Shown: positions 23,429 through 33,756, counted from the stretch's first letter. The stretch is DNA of 64,000 bases from Lachnospiraceae bacterium (GCA_017938405.1 JAGBBP010000044.1:62001-126000), one strand, 5' to 3'. Made by a program: numbers and translations. Notes: generated by a model not told the origin, from the letters alone.

Positions 23429-23481
23429 GAAATTAAGAACACATTTTTATTTTATTATTTTTTTGTAAGGGCTTTCATATT

Positions 23482-24480
23482 ATGAATATTTACGACGTAT
23501 CGAAAAAGGCCGGCGTTTCCATTGCCACGGTCTCCCGTGTATTAAACGGAAATCAGAATGTCAGCGACAAAACAAAAGAAAAAGTACTTTCCGTTATGAA
23601 AGAACTGGGCTATACCCCGAATGTTTTTGCAAGAGGCCTTGGCCTGAACACCATGCATACCATCGGTATTCTCTGTTCCGACTCTTCCGATGCCTTTTTG
23701 GCAAATGCGGTATATTATTTGGAACAGGCACTTCGTAAAAACGGTTACGAGTCTTTCCTTTGCTGTACCGGCTATGAACTGGAAAACAAGAAAAATTATC
23801 TTCGTCTCCTGCTCTCCAAGCGGGTGGATGCCGTGATTTTGGTAGGTTCTCATTATCTGGAATCAAACAAATCCGACAACGACTACATCCTCTCCGCTGC
23901 GGAAGAAGTGCCGGTGATGATGATTAACGGCTACTTAAACCATCCGAATATTTACTGTACCCTTTGCGACGATTATCAGGCGGTTTACGACACCGTGGAA
24001 CGTATCGCTTCCCACGGCAAAAAGAACTTTGCCTTTTTGTACCGCTCCGACAGTAGCAGCAGCCGTACCAAGCTCAAAGGCTTCCGGGACGGAATGGCGG
24101 CTGCCGGTCTTACGGTAAACGAGGACGCCATCCGTTTATGTCCCAACGACATTGCATTAACGAAAAATATTTTAACCGATTTATATAACAGCGGAACTTC
24201 CTACGATGCCATTCTTACGGCGGAGGATATTCTTGCGGTGGCGGCGGTAAAGTTTGCCGGCGACCTGGGGCTTACGATTCCGGAGAATTTGGAAATTGTA
24301 GGCTACAACAACTCTCTTCTCTGCAGTTGTACCGAACCGGAGCTTTCTACCGTAGACAACCACGTGGAGACCTTAAGCATTACCACCGTCAATACCCTGA
24401 TGCGGGTATTACAGGGCGCGGATGTTCCGAACAAAACCATGATTTCCAATGATTTTATTGTGCGGGGTACCGCCCGCTAA
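23482..24480 (+). CDS. LacI-family regulator of hexuronate genes
   Basis: 332 residues. N-terminal LacI helix-turn-helix (NIYDVSKKAGVSIATVSRVL, NQNVSDKTKEKVLSVMKEL, ~2-45) with the hinge helix, then the periplasmic-binding-protein-like sugar domain. Placed divergent to kdgK and directly before uxaC, it resembles the KdgR/ExuR-type LacI repressors of Firmicutes. The palindrome at 23307-23320 is the likely site. A sugar acid intermediate, such as KDG, is the likely inducer. Confidence 0.88.
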   Translation: MNIYDVSKKAGVSIATVSRVLNGNQNVSDKTKEKVLSVMKELGYTPNVFARGLGLNTMHTIGILCSDSSDAFLANAVYYLEQALRKNGYESFLCCTGYELENKKNYLRLLLSKRVDAVILVGSHYLESNKSDNDYILSAAEEVPVMMINGYLNHPNIYCTLCDDYQAVYDTVERIASHGKKNFAFLYRSDSSSSRTKLKGFRDGMAAAGLTVNEDAIRLCPNDIALTKNILTDLYNSGTSYDAILTAEDILAVAAVKFAGDLGLTIPENLEIVGYNNSLLCSCTEPELSTVDNHVETLSITTVNTLMRVLQGADVPNKTMISNDFIVRGTAR

Positions 24481-24555
24481 TCTTCTATTATGTTGTCTTC
24501 TCCCGGATTTATTCCGGCTATGATACCATTATTCTTTAGAAAGAAGGAATTTGCT

Positions 24556-25956
24556 ATGACACCGTTTATGGGAAAAGATTTTTTATTAACCAATGATACC
24601 GCAAAGACGCTGTATCATGACTATGCGGCAAAGATGCCGATTATCGATTACCACTGTCACATCAATCCGCAGGAAATTGCGGAGGACCGTAAATTTGAAA
24701 CCATCACCCAGGTCTGGCTTGGGGGCGACCATTATAAGTGGCGTCAGATGCGTTCTAACGGTGTAGAAGAAAAATACATTACCGGAGATGCTTCCGATTA
24801 CGAAAAATTCGTTGCCTGGGCAGGTACCCTGCAAAAAGCCATCGGCAATCCGTTGTACCACTGGAGCCATTTGGAATTACAGCGCTACTTCGGCTATACC
24901 GGTACCCTCTCTCTGGAAACCGCAAAGGAGGTCTGGGATATTTGTAACGCAAAGCTTGCGGAAGCCGGATTTTCTGCCCGCAATTTAATCAAGATGTCCA
25001 ACGTTACTCATGTCTGCACCACCGACGACCCGATTGATTCCCTGGCATGGCATAAGATGATTGCCGAGGATCCTTCCTTTGACGTGCAGGTGCTTCCGGC
25101 TTGGCGTCCGGACAAGGCTATGAACTTGGAAAAACCGGATTACCTCGACTATCTTACGAAACTTTCCGCAGTCAGCGGTGTAAAAATCGAGACCTTCGCT
25201 GACTTAAAGGAAGCCCTCAAAGTACGCCTGGATTTCTTTGCTTCCATGGGCTGCCGTATTTCCGACCACGGTCTGGAATATGTGATGTATGCTCCTGCTT
25301 CTGAAGAGGAAGTGGCTGCGATTTTTGAAAAGAGACTGTCCGGCGAACTGCCGTCCAAAGAAGATCAGATTAAGTTTAAATATGCCTTCCTGTTGTTTAT
25401 GGGCAGGGAATATAACCGCCTTGACTGGGCAATGCAGCTCCACTACGGTGTACGCCGTGACAACAATACAAGAATTTATAAGGCAATCGGTCCGGATACC
25501 GGCTTTGACTGCATCAATTCCGTCAACTGCTCCGAGCAGCTTGCGGCATTCTTAGATGCACTGGCACAGACCGACGAGCTTCCGCGTACCATCCTGTACT
25601 CTTTAAACCCGATTGACAATGCAGCCATCGGCACCATTATAGGCTGTTTCCAGGATTCTACAGCTGTCGGAAAGATTCAGCAGGGCTCCGCATGGTGGTT
25701 CAACGACAACAAAACCGGCATGGCCGAGCAAATGACCTCTCTGGCCAACTTAGGACTTTTGGCAAACTTCGTGGGAATGCTCACCGACTCCAGAAGCTTC
25801 CTCTCCTATACCAGACACGAGTACTTCCGTCGCATTCTTTGTAACCTTATCGGTACCTGGGTGGAAAACGGTGAGTACCCGGCAGATATGGAATTCCTCG
25901 GAAAAATGGTGCAGGATATTTCCTACAATAACAGCTTACGCTATTTCCGTTTCTAA
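24556..25956 (+). CDS. uxaC: Glucuronate/galacturonate isomerase
   Basis: Uronate isomerase, 466 residues from ATG 24556 (site AGAAGGAATT; the frame is open 22 codons upstream). It converts glucuronate to fructuronate and galacturonate to tagaturonate, the first step of hexuronate use. The N-terminal DYHCHINPQEI (~33-43) has the HxH metal pair of the amidohydrolase-like fold. Further family marks are VTHVCTTDDPIDSL (~151-164) and GRGY-like LFMGREYNRLDWAMQLH (~285-303). It follows the LacI regulator and ends in a strong terminator. Together with kdgK it indicates pectin or glucuronide use. Confidence 0.95.
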   Translation: MTPFMGKDFLLTNDTAKTLYHDYAAKMPIIDYHCHINPQEIAEDRKFETITQVWLGGDHYKWRQMRSNGVEEKYITGDASDYEKFVAWAGTLQKAIGNPLYHWSHLELQRYFGYTGTLSLETAKEVWDICNAKLAEAGFSARNLIKMSNVTHVCTTDDPIDSLAWHKMIAEDPSFDVQVLPAWRPDKAMNLEKPDYLDYLTKLSAVSGVKIETFADLKEALKVRLDFFASMGCRISDHGLEYVMYAPASEEEVAAIFEKRLSGELPSKEDQIKFKYAFLLFMGREYNRLDWAMQLHYGVRRDNNTRIYKAIGPDTGFDCINSVNCSEQLAAFLDALAQTDELPRTILYSLNPIDNAAIGTIIGCFQDSTAVGKIQQGSAWWFNDNKTGMAEQMTSLANLGLLANFVGMLTDSRSFLSYTRHEYFRRILCNLIGTWVENGEYPADMEFLGKMVQDISYNNSLRYFRF

Positions 25957-25983
25957 TTTTTAAATATACCCCCTCATGAAAAG

Positions 25984-26012
25984 GAGCTGTCCGATATCGG
26001 GCAGCTCTTTTT
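25984..26012 (+). terminator. Terminator after uxaC
   Basis: Hairpin GAGCTGTCCGA with TCGGGCAGCTC, with one wobble/mismatch, followed by a run of T at 26007-26012. Confidence 0.85.
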
Positions 26013-26032
26013 CAAACTCCAAGAAAAACCTC

Positions 26033-26061
26033 TTGTCAAAGACACCCTGATACGGTATAAT
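26033..26061 (+). promoter_or_regulatory. Promoter of pyrBI
   Basis: TTGTCA (26033-26038), a 17-base spacer and a perfect TATAAT (26056-26061). The leader of about 40 bases is too short for a PyrR attenuator. Confidence 0.8.
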
Positions 26062-26108
26062 AGATGAAAATGTAACTTCACATTCACCAATGACTTAGGG
26101 AGGTATTT

Positions 26109-27029
26109 ATGAAACATTTAATCAGCCCGTTAGATTTATCGCCGGACGAGCTTTCCGATTTGCTCGACCTTGCACAGGAGATTTATTCCTCTCCGGAGAA
26201 GTATTCCCATTGTTGCGCCGGCAAAAAATTAGCGACTTTATTTTACGAACCAAGCACACGTACCCGTCTCAGTTTTGAAGCAGCGATGCTGAATCTCGGA
26301 GGTAGTGTTCTTGGTTTTTCTTCTGCCGATTCGTCCTCTGCGGCAAAGGGCGAAAGTGTTGCGGATACGATTCGCGTCATGTCTTTCTACGCAGATATCT
26401 GTGCTATGCGTCACCCGAAGGAAGGTGCTCCGCTCGTTGCTTCCATGCACGCTTCCATTCCGGTCATCAATGCCGGTGACGGCGGTCACAATCACCCGAC
26501 CCAGACTCTCACCGACCTTCTGACCATTAAGAGTTTAAAGGGGCACCTGGACGGTCTTACCGTGGGCTTCTGCGGCGACTTAAAGTTCGGCCGTACCGTA
26601 CACTCCTTAATCCATGCCATGGTACGTTATCCGAATACCAAATTCGTCCTGATTTCCCCGAAGGAATTGCAGGTTCCGGCCTATATCAAGGAAGAGACCC
26701 TGGACCCGTTAAATATTCCGTATGAGGAAACCACCAACTTAGAAGAAGCCCTTCCGAAGCTGGATATTCTTTATATGACCCGTGTACAGAAGGAACGTTT
26801 CTTCAACGAAGAAGACTACATCCGTTTAAAGGATACCTTCATTTTGGACAAGCAGAAAATGCAGCTTGCCAAAGAGGATATGCTGGTGCTCCACCCGCTT
26901 CCGCGTGTAAACGAAATTTCCACCGATGTGGATGACGACCCGCGTGCCGTATACTTTAAGCAGGCCAACTTCGGCGTCTATGTTCGTATGGCACTGATTA
27001 TGACTTTGCTCGGCATCACTGTAGACTAA
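26109..27029 (+). CDS. pyrB: Aspartate carbamoyltransferase catalytic chain
   Basis: 306 residues, second step of pyrimidine synthesis: carbamoyl phosphate plus aspartate to N-carbamoylaspartate. The carbamoyl-phosphate motif is [11 protein letters not shown] (~48-58). HPTQTLTDL (~136-144) and [10 protein letters not shown] (~260-269) are the other active-site segments. A strong GGGAGGTATTT site precedes the start. PyrI follows after 25 bases, so the enzyme should be the allosteric B/I holoenzyme rather than the trimer-only Bacillus form. Confidence 0.96.
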   Translation: MKHLISPLDLSPDELSDLLDLAQEIYSSPEKYSHCCAGKKLATLFYEPSTRTRLSFEAAMLNLGGSVLGFSSADSSSAAKGESVADTIRVMSFYADICAMRHPKEGAPLVASMHASIPVINAGDGGHNHPTQTLTDLLTIKSLKGHLDGLTVGFCGDLKFGRTVHSLIHAMVRYPNTKFVLISPKELQVPAYIKEETLDPLNIPYEETTNLEEALPKLDILYMTRVQKERFFNEEDYIRLKDTFILDKQKMQLAKEDMLVLHPLPRVNEISTDVDDDPRAVYFKQANFGVYVRMALIMTLLGITVD

Positions 27030-27054
27030 GCCAAAAAAGAAAGGAGACGGACTT

Positions 27055-27480
27055 ATGTTAAATATCGGAGGAATTCAACACGGTGTTGTCATGGACCATA
27101 TCGTAGCCGGATGTGCCATGGACATCTACCACTACCTTGAATTAGATAAAACAGACGCCACGGTGGCGATTATTAAAAATGCAAAAAGTAATGTCATGGG
27201 AAAGAAAGACATTATAAAAATTGAAGGATATACCGACTTTGATTTTGATATTCTCGGTGTAATCGACCCGAACATCACCATCAACATTATCAAAGACGGT
27301 GTAATTGCGGAAAAGAGAAAACTCAATCTGCCGGAACGTGTTACCAACATTATTCAGTGTAAAAATCCCCGTTGTATCACTTCCATCGAGCAGGAGCTTC
27401 CGCACCGCTTTAAATTGACCGACCGGGCTCATGCGGTATATCGTTGCGAATATTGCGAACAGAAATTTAAAAGAAACTAA
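27055..27480 (+). CDS. pyrI: Aspartate carbamoyltransferase regulatory chain
   Basis: 141 residues. The N-terminal nucleotide-binding domain (~1-95) would bind CTP/ATP. The C-terminal zinc domain has four Cys: CKNPRC (~102-107), then CEYC (~133-136), which contacts PyrB. The start follows AAAGGAGACGG. It is encoded right after pyrB and ends the operon before a strong hairpin. Presence of PyrI is typical of many Clostridia and Bacteroidetes but absent from Bacillus. Confidence 0.95.
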   Translation: MLNIGGIQHGVVMDHIVAGCAMDIYHYLELDKTDATVAIIKNAKSNVMGKKDIIKIEGYTDFDFDILGVIDPNITINIIKDGVIAEKRKLNLPERVTNIIQCKNPRCITSIEQELPHRFKLTDRAHAVYRCEYCEQKFKRN

Positions 27481-27484
27481 AATC

Positions 27485-27518
27485 ATGGGACCGTTGCATA
27501 TCAAATGCACGGTCCCAT
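27485..27518 (+). terminator. Hairpin after pyrI
   Basis: 10-bp perfect arms ATGGGACCGT (27485-27494) and ACGGTCCCAT (27509-27518), with further TGCA pairing inside. It lacks a good T-run, but a second terminator lies 20 bases on. Confidence 0.6.
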
Positions 27519-27535
27519 AAACTTTGCCTGCACGC

Positions 27536-27568
27536 AAAAAGGACGTTTCCCTGCGGAAACGTCCTTTT
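27536..27568. terminator. Bidirectional terminator between pyrI and rpsO
   Basis: 10-bp perfect hairpin GGACGTTTCC (27541-27550) and GGAAACGTCC (27555-27564), with A-run before and T-run after, so it serves both strands. Confidence 0.88.
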
Positions 27569-27580
27569 CTCCTCTGAATA

Positions 27581-27847
27581 CTACTTTCTCAAGCCCAAAC
27601 GCTCAATCAAAGAACGATAACCCTCTAAGTCGTTCTTCTTTAAGTACTCTAACATACCACGTCTCTGACCAACCATCTTTAAGAGACCACGACGAGAGTG
27701 GAAATCCTTCTGGTTTGCCTTCAAATGCTCGGTAAGCTCGTTAATTCTTGCGGTAAGAATTGCGATCTGAACCTCCGGAGAACCGGTGTCATTTGCGTTT
27801 CTTCCGTATGCTGCGATAATCTCAGCCTTCTTTTCCTTGCTAATCAT
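27581..27847 (-). CDS. rpsO: Ribosomal protein S15
   Basis: 88 residues, a small helical protein of the 30S subunit that binds 16S rRNA. The sequence is standard ([50 protein letters not shown]). TAGGAGGTTGCTATT precedes the start. It is separate from pnp, although the two are adjacent in many bacteria. A structured leader upstream fits the known autoregulation of S15. Confidence 0.97.
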   Translation of the reverse strand: MISKEKKAEIIAAYGRNANDTGSPEVQIAILTARINELTEHLKANQKDFHSRRGLLKMVGQRRGMLEYLKKNDLEGYRSLIERLGLRK

Positions 27848-27882
27848 AATAGCAACCTCCTAAAAATATAATAGAATCGCCT

Positions 27883-27925
27883 GCCACTAAGAAAAGGGTG
27901 GAGTATCCGTCCTCTGAGTGGTGGC
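27883..27925 (-). promoter_or_regulatory. Candidate S15 autoregulatory mRNA leader
   Basis: On the minus strand, GCCAC (27925-27921) and GTGGC (27887-27883) close a stem of about 43 bases with an internal GGA/TCC pairing, placed 35 bases before the rpsO start. S15 is known to bind leader structures of its mRNA in several phyla. The fit here is by position and shape only. Confidence 0.4.
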
Positions 27926-27943
27926 TCGCCCGAAAGCTTCTCA

Positions 27944-27972
27944 ATTGTAACACATCCGAATCAAAAAGTAAA
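27944..27972 (-). promoter_or_regulatory. Promoter of rpsO
   Basis: Minus strand TTTACT (27972-27967), a 17-base spacer and TACAAT (27949-27944). Confidence 0.6.
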
Positions 27973-28002
27973 GCACTTTTTCATGATAAGCTCTATTTCT
28001 TA

Positions 28003-29085
28003 TTAAATCATGACTTCTTCAATAGAAATTTCCGGATGATCGGCCAGATTTATAAACTCCGTGCCACAAAGAATAACCGGTCTGGAAAGCTTTTGCTTGT
28101 TCAACATAACAATCTCGCCTTCTTTTCCGTTACTTAAGCGAACCCAGTTTTTAATGTAAGTCTGCACAATATTCTCCATGAAAACAAGAATATATTCCGG
28201 ATCAAACATACTTAAGCCTTCTTTTTCGAACATCTCGATTACCTTAAACGGACAAAGGGCGCCACGATATACACGGGCCGCGGTCATTGCATCGTATACA
28301 TCCGCAATGGCAACCATCTTCGCATATTTATCAATCTGATTCCCCTTTAATCCCAACGGATAACCGGAACCGTCGCTGCGCTCATGGTGCATCAACGCCG
28401 CATTCTGTATACTTGCAATAAAACGGGACTCGAATAAAATATTGTATCCCTCCATCGGATGGGTTTTAATCAAATCATATTCCTCATCCGTAAGGCGGGA
28501 AGCCTTCTTTACAATCTGCTCCGGAATACGCAATTTACCGATATCATGAAGCAGACCGCAAACCGTAGCAATCTCCTTTTCCATAGCGGACATATGCATC
28601 CAGTCCGCAAATACGTTACAAATCAAAGCAACGTTCATGGAATGATTAAAGGTACTGTCGTCATAATCACGCATATTATGCAGAATATCAAATACATGAA
28701 TACCGCCTCTGGTATCATCCAGCATGCGGGTCGCCTTCTGGCAAAGCTCGGAGATACCGATTTTCTGGGACTGCATGGAAATAATATCCTCGAACGTAGC
28801 CTCCAACTCTTCGACTTCTTTGTCATACGTCTCCTTGAAAACCTTAAATTCTTCCGTTTCCTTAATCTTGGACGGCGTATACACCCGTTCATAAGAAGGT
28901 GCCTTCGGCACTTCTACTACTTCATCTTTGATGTACACCGAATAAATACTGTGGAAGGTCAGCTTTGTAATGCTTTCGTCCGTCAGCACGGTATTCTTGC
29001 CCATAACTAAAATATTATTTGCATTATGGACATCCTTTGCCACCACCATTCCCGGTACTAAAATCGAAGTTTTTACTCGTCTCAC
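28003..29085 (-). CDS. HD-GYP domain phosphohydrolase
   Basis: About 360 residues from GTG 29085, chosen because AAAGGAGGAGG lies 6-12 bases upstream; the frame is open 13 codons further. An N-terminal ~70-residue domain (VKTSILVPGMVVAKDVHN) common in HD-GYP proteins is followed by a helical linker. The HD-GYP domain (~130-310) has the metal pair in LLHDIGKLRIPEQIV, then HPMEGY, and HHERSDGSGYPLGLKG. The GYP motif suggests hydrolysis of cyclic di-GMP or a related cyclic dinucleotide. It lies last in the secG-rnr-smpB run, 2 bases from smpB's end in gap terms, so it may be co-transcribed. Confidence 0.88.
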   Translation of the reverse strand: MRRVKTSILVPGMVVAKDVHNANNILVMGKNTVLTDESITKLTFHSIYSVYIKDEVVEVPKAPSYERVYTPSKIKETEEFKVFKETYDKEVEELEATFEDIISMQSQKIGISELCQKATRMLDDTRGGIHVFDILHNMRDYDDSTFNHSMNVALICNVFADWMHMSAMEKEIATVCGLLHDIGKLRIPEQIVKKASRLTDEEYDLIKTHPMEGYNILFESRFIASIQNAALMHHERSDGSGYPLGLKGNQIDKYAKMVAIADVYDAMTAARVYRGALCPFKVIEMFEKEGLSMFDPEYILVFMENIVQTYIKNWVRLSNGKEGEIVMLNKQKLSRPVILCGTEFINLADHPEISIEEVMI

Positions 29086-29126
29086 CGAATTACCTCCTCC
29101 TTTGTAAACCCACAACAACCGCAACT

Positions 29127-29600
29127 TTATTTCAGATTTCTGATTTTAAACTCTTTTTCCGCTTCCCTGCGCTGGTCCTTCTTTGCCAGGGTCTCTCTCT
29201 TATCGTAGAGTTTTTTACCCTTTGCGAGACCGATTTCCACTTTTACCAGACTCCCTTTCAAATAAACCGACAAAGGAACCAACGTATAACCCTTCTGGGC
29301 AATCTCGCCGGAAAGCTTCATAATCTCCCGCTTGTGAAGCAAAAGTTTTCTTACCCGAAGCGGGTCTTTGTTAAAAATGTTACCTTTCTCATAGGGACTG
29401 ATGTGCATTCCGTATACATACACCTCGCCCCCCTCAATGCGGATAAAAGACTCTTTAATACTACACTTTCCCATACGAAGAGACTTCACTTCCGTTCCGA
29501 ACAATTCGATTCCGGCTTCATATTTATCTTCGATAAAATAATCGAAGAATGCTTTTTTATTATTGGCAATCAATTTCACTGCCTGTTTCTTTTCTGCCAT
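29127..29600 (-). CDS. smpB: SsrA-binding protein SmpB
   Basis: 157 residues from ATG 29600 (site GAGGGGATAATT). It binds tmRNA and brings it to stalled ribosomes in trans-translation. The core is [48 protein letters not shown], then the basic C-terminal tail ([20 protein letters not shown]). Directly downstream of rnr, as in many Firmicutes; RNase R degrades mRNAs released by trans-translation. The tmRNA gene itself was not found in the window. Confidence 0.96.
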   Translation of the reverse strand: MAEKKQAVKLIANNKKAFFDYFIEDKYEAGIELFGTEVKSLRMGKCSIKESFIRIEGGEVYVYGMHISPYEKGNIFNKDPLRVRKLLLHKREIMKLSGEIAQKGYTLVPLSVYLKGSLVKVEIGLAKGKKLYDKRETLAKKDQRREAEKEFKIRNLK

Positions 29601-29631
29601 AATTATCCCCTCTATTGTCGCTACTTTCAGT

Positions 29632-31776
29632 TTACCGCGAAACAAGCAAAAAATCAATAGTCTTTAACAATTTATCCACCCTGTGAACCATGATTTTTAC
29701 TTTTTGTCCCAATTGAAACTCTCGATGGGTTCTCTCGCCCACCAAACGATAGTTTTCTTCGTCGAAATAATAATAGTCATCCGTCAAATCCGAAAGCCGG
29801 ATCATGCCTTCCACCGTGTTCGGAAGTTCCACATACATGCCGTAGTTGGTAATACCGGAAATAATGCCTTCCGCTTCTTCTCCCAGATGTTCTTCCGCAT
29901 ATTCGCACTTTTTCATTTTTTCCAGTTCCCGCTCTGCTTCTTCCGCCGTACGCTCGGTCTTGGAAGAATGCTGTGCCACCTCCGGCAAGATGCTGCTGTA
30001 ATGGGCTCTTCTTCGCTCATCCAGTTCTCCCCGCAGGTTTTCCTTAATAATACGATGAATCTGCAAATCCGGATAACGCCGGATCGGAGATGTAAAATGA
30101 CAGTAATACTTCGTCGCAAGGCCAAAGTGACCTTCACAATCCACCGTATACTTCGCCTGCTTCATGGAACGTAACGTCAGTCTGGCAATCAAAGCCTCCT
30201 CCGGACTGCCGTCGGACTTTTCCAAAAGTGCCTGTAACACCTTCGGATGCGGCGCGTTTTTCGAGCCCCGCAAATTATAACCGAAATTCTGGATTAAAAT
30301 TCCCAGACGCTTAATCTTTTCTTCGTCCGGACTTTCGTGCACACGATATACAAAAGGAATTTCCTGCCAGAAAAAATCCTCCGCCACGGTCTCGTTTGCC
30401 GCCAACATAAAATCCTCAATCATCCGGGTGGCATCGTTCCGCTCGTAAGGCTTAATTTCCGCCGGTTTTCCGGATTCATCCAGAATAATTTTACTTTCCG
30501 GGAAATCAAAATCAATGGCACCACGGGCTTTTCTCTTTTCCCGTAACAATTTTGAAACCTCTGCCATCATTAGAATCATCGGATAAATTTCGCCGTACTC
30601 ATGTTCAATCTCTTCATCCATCTCCGCTGTTGCGGTTAAAATCCCGTTTACCTCCGTATAAGAGGTTCTGCGGTTTACATGAATCACGCTTTCCGCCAAA
30701 CGATGTCCCACAATGGTCCCGTTCTCATCGAGTTCCATAATACAACTGAGAGCAAGACGATCTTCCCCCGCATTTAAGGAACAAATCCCGTTGGAAAGCC
30801 GGTGCGGTAACATCGGCACTACACGGTTAATCAAATATACACTGGTACCACGCTTCTTTGCCTCTGTATCCAGCATGCTGCCTTCCTTTACATATTCCGT
30901 TACATCCGCAATATGCACGCCCAGAATATATCCTTTCTTTGTTTTCCGCAAAGAAACCGCATCATCCAGATCCTTGGCATCCTCACCGTCAATGGTAATC
31001 ATAATTTCATCCCGCAAATCCAAGCGTCCCATACATTCCTTTTCGGAAATTACCTCCGGCACGGATTCCGTCGCCTGCATTACTTCCTCCGGGAATGTCT
31101 CCGGAATACCGAATGCCCGAAGCACCGTTACAATATCGCTGCCCGGATCATTGATATGGCCGAGAATTTCCACAATCTTTCCCATAGGATTTTGCTTTCC
31201 GTTGCCGAAATCCGTAATTTCCACAGCCACCTTGTGACCGCTGACCGCACCCTTTGTAAATCTGCTGTCGATAAAAATATCGCTGCCGAGGCGCTTGTCC
31301 TCCGCAACTACAAAGCCGTAATCCTTTTTCTTAAAAAACGTCCCCACCACATATTCATTGGCACGTTTCACAATCTTCACCACTCTGCCGGTCCGGCTTT
31401 TGCCGCTATACCGTCCGTTTTCCTCAAAGATCACGGCTTGTACGATATCTCCGTTCAATGCTCCCAACGTAGAACCGCCTTCGATATACACATCCGGACT
31501 GCCGTCCTCCGGCGACAAAAAGCCGAAATCCCTGGAAGTCCCACGAAATTCGCCCTGAAGCACCACTGCATCCTCTACATGATAGCGGCCTCGGGTATCC
31601 ATGGTAACACTTCCGTCCTGAAGCAAAAGCTCCAGAATATAGGAAAGTTCCTCCTTTGCTTCCGCCGGCACGTGAAATAAGGCCGCGATATCCCGCTTTC
31701 GCATCGGTACATATCCCGGCTCCTTCATAAACTTTAAAATTTGTTCCTTGCGCTTCTTAATTTCTTTTTCTGTCAT
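29632..31776 (-). CDS. rnr: Ribonuclease R
   Basis: 714-residue 3'-5' exoribonuclease of the RNB family. An N-terminal winged-helix/cold-shock part (~1-240) includes [16 protein letters not shown]. The RNB catalytic domain (~250-580) contains [17 protein letters not shown] with the metal-binding Asp cluster. A C-terminal S1 domain (~630-712) contains [20 protein letters not shown]. It degrades structured RNA. It lies between secG and smpB, a conserved order. The start follows GGAAAGGTAGTAT. The length is normal. Confidence 0.97.
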   Translation of the reverse strand: MTEKEIKKRKEQILKFMKEPGYVPMRKRDIAALFHVPAEAKEELSYILELLLQDGSVTMDTRGRYHVEDAVVLQGEFRGTSRDFGFLSPEDGSPDVYIEGGSTLGALNGDIVQAVIFEENGRYSGKSRTGRVVKIVKRANEYVVGTFFKKKDYGFVVAEDKRLGSDIFIDSRFTKGAVSGHKVAVEITDFGNGKQNPMGKIVEILGHINDPGSDIVTVLRAFGIPETFPEEVMQATESVPEVISEKECMGRLDLRDEIMITIDGEDAKDLDDAVSLRKTKKGYILGVHIADVTEYVKEGSMLDTEAKKRGTSVYLINRVVPMLPHRLSNGICSLNAGEDRLALSCIMELDENGTIVGHRLAESVIHVNRRTSYTEVNGILTATAEMDEEIEHEYGEIYPMILMMAEVSKLLREKRKARGAIDFDFPESKIILDESGKPAEIKPYERNDATRMIEDFMLAANETVAEDFFWQEIPFVYRVHESPDEEKIKRLGILIQNFGYNLRGSKNAPHPKVLQALLEKSDGSPEEALIARLTLRSMKQAKYTVDCEGHFGLATKYYCHFTSPIRRYPDLQIHRIIKENLRGELDERRRAHYSSILPEVAQHSSKTERTAEEAERELEKMKKCEYAEEHLGEEAEGIISGITNYGMYVELPNTVEGMIRLSDLTDDYYYFDEENYRLVGERTHREFQLGQKVKIMVHRVDKLLKTIDFLLVSR

Positions 31777-31854
31777 ATACTACCTTTCCCTATATAGAAC
31801 ACAAACCCGAAGAACAGCGTTCTGCAGTGTCCTTCGGGTTCGTTACCATTCGTA

Positions 31855-32091
31855 TTACCAATTCATATTCAATACAAGAGAGATAACAATAAACAATACG
31901 GCAAGAATCTTTGTTGCCAATTCCAACTTACCTTCAATGGAACGACCTTTGTTCTTTCCCCAGTAAGTCTCAGCCATACCGCTGATTGCTCCAAGTCCTG
32001 CGGACTTACCTTCCTGCATGATAACCACAACTACTAACGCAATACAAATCACTACATATAACGCTGTCACGATAATTCTTAATGTATCCAC
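31855..32091 (-). CDS. secG: Preprotein translocase subunit SecG
   Basis: 78 residues from GTG 32091 (site GGAGGTGTGATAA). Two membrane helices (~3-24, IIVTALYVVICIALVVVVIM, and ~56-75, ILAVLFIVISLVLNM) flank the conserved loop GKSAGLGAISGMAETYWGKN. It is a non-catalytic subunit of the SecYEG channel. It heads the secG-rnr-smpB run behind its own promoter. Confidence 0.96.
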   Translation of the reverse strand: MDTLRIIVTALYVVICIALVVVVIMQEGKSAGLGAISGMAETYWGKNKGRSIEGKLELATKILAVLFIVISLVLNMNW

Positions 32092-32145
32092 TTATCACAC
32101 CTCCAATACCGAGTATTTCCTTTTTCAAAGAATAACGCAAATCTC

Positions 32146-32174
32146 ATTATAAAATATTTTGTCCTCTTTGTAAA
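32146..32174 (-). promoter_or_regulatory. Promoter of secG-rnr-smpB
   Basis: Minus strand TTTACA (32174-32169), a 17-base spacer and a perfect TATAAT (32151-32146), about 55 bases before the secG start codon. Confidence 0.8.
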
Positions 32175-32226
32175 GGGTTATTTTTCAAATTGTTACAATT
32201 TCTCGTACTTTTCCGTACCGTAACAC

Positions 32227-33756
32227 TTATTTCTTGATTAAAAGAGACTTACCGGTCATTTCCTTCGGCTGCTCCATACCCATCATCTCGATTAAGGTCG
32301 GAACGATGTCCGCAAGACATCCACCCTCGCGAAGGGTATAATCCTCATCATAGTTTACAAGAATGAACGGAACCGGATTAGTGGTATGTGCGGTAAACGG
32401 AGAACCGTCGGTATCCACAAGCTTCTCTGCATTACCGTGGTCCGCACAGATAAACATCTGACCGTTCTTTTCCATCAAAGCATCGTAAGCCTTGCCTACA
32501 CACTCATCCACTGCTTCGATTGCCTTTACGGCTGCTTCCATAATACCGGTGTGGCCTACCATGTCCGGGTTTGCGAAGTTCACTACAATAACGTCGTACT
32601 TCTCGGACTTAATTGCCTCTACCAAATTATCCGCAACTTCGTAAGCACTCATCTCCGGCTGCAGATCAAAGGTAGCTACCTTCGGGGAATTTACAAGGAT
32701 TCTGTCCTCGCCCTCAAACTGCTTCTCTTCGCCACCGTTGAAGAAGAAGGTAACGTGTGCGTACTTCTGAGTCTCTGCCAGACGAAGCTGGGTCTTACCG
32801 TTCTTTGCAAGGTACTCACCGAAGGTCATGGTTAACTCTTCCGGCGGGAACGCAACGAGAACATTCGGCATCTCCGCATCGTACTGTGCCATACAAACGA
32901 ATGTGGTATCAAAGAAACCGTTCTTTCTGGTAAAACCTGCGAAATCCTTATCTACAAAAGCTCTGGTAATCTGTCTTGCACGGTCCGGACGGAAGTTGAA
33001 GAATACAACGCTGTCGTTCTCCTTAATCATACCATCCTTCTCCACAACGGTCGGAAGCATGAACTCATCGGTTACGCCGTTTGCATAAGAGTTCTTTACT
33101 GCCTCTACCGGATCCTTTTCTTCTACACCCTCACCGAATACAAGAACGTTATATGCCTTTTCTACACGGTCCCATGCGTTATCACGGTCCATTGCATAGA
33201 AACGACCGGCGATGGTGGCAATCTTACCTACGCCGATTTCCTTAAGTTTCGCTACTGCTTCTTCCATATACTCTGCTGCGGAAGACGGCGGAACGTCACG
33301 ACCGTCAAGGAAGCAATGAACGTATACCTTATCAAGGCCGTTTCTCTTTGCCATCTCAACAAGACCGTACATATGCTCCGTATGGCTGTGTACACCGCCC
33401 GGAGACAACAGCCCCATCAAATGAAGGGCGGAACCATTCTTCTTACAGTTCTCCATTGCTGCAACAAGCGCCTTATTTTCAAAGAAGTCACCGTCCTTGA
33501 TAGACTTGGAAATCTTAACTAACATCTGATATACGATTCTTCCTGCGCCTATATTAGTATGCCCTACCTCGGAGTTACCCATCTGGCCGTCCGGAAGACC
33601 TACAAACAAACCGCTTGCCTCACCCTGTACCGTCGGATACATAGCGGTCAGCTTATCCATAACCGGCTTCTTTGCCAAAGCGATGGCATTACCCTCTGCC
33701 TTGTTTTCTACACCGTAGCCGTCCAAAATCATCAGAACCGTTGTCTTCTTACTCAT
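32227..33756 (-). CDS. gpmI: 2,3-bisphosphoglycerate-independent phosphoglycerate mutase
   Basis: 509-residue glycolytic enzyme interconverting 3- and 2-phosphoglycerate with two manganese ions. MILDGYG (~8-14) gives metal-binding Asp, and MGNSEVGHTNIGAGR (~59-73) holds the Ser that is phosphorylated. CADHGNAEKL and TAHTTNPVPFI carry later metal ligands. AAAAGGAGAAAGAC precedes the start. Its position upstream of secG and rnr is conserved in Clostridia. Confidence 0.97.
   Translation of the reverse strand: MSKKTTVLMILDGYGVENKAEGNAIALAKKPVMDKLTAMYPTVQGEASGLFVGLPDGQMGNSEVGHTNIGAGRIVYQMLVKISKSIKDGDFFENKALVAAMENCKKNGSALHLMGLLSPGGVHSHTEHMYGLVEMAKRNGLDKVYVHCFLDGRDVPPSSAAEYMEEAVAKLKEIGVGKIATIAGRFYAMDRDNAWDRVEKAYNVLVFGEGVEEKDPVEAVKNSYANGVTDEFMLPTVVEKDGMIKENDSVVFFNFRPDRARQITRAFVDKDFAGFTRKNGFFDTTFVCMAQYDAEMPNVLVAFPPEELTMTFGEYLAKNGKTQLRLAETQKYAHVTFFFNGGEEKQFEGEDRILVNSPKVATFDLQPEMSAYEVADNLVEAIKSEKYDVIVVNFANPDMVGHTGIMEAAVKAIEAVDECVGKAYDALMEKNGQMFICADHGNAEKLVDTDGSPFTAHTTNPVPFILVNYDEDYTLREGGCLADIVPTLIEMMGMEQPKEMTGKSLLIKK

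Noticed and set aside
27848..29100. tmRNA gene near smpB
   Set aside because: No tRNA-like ends or tag reading frame seen in the surrounding gaps.
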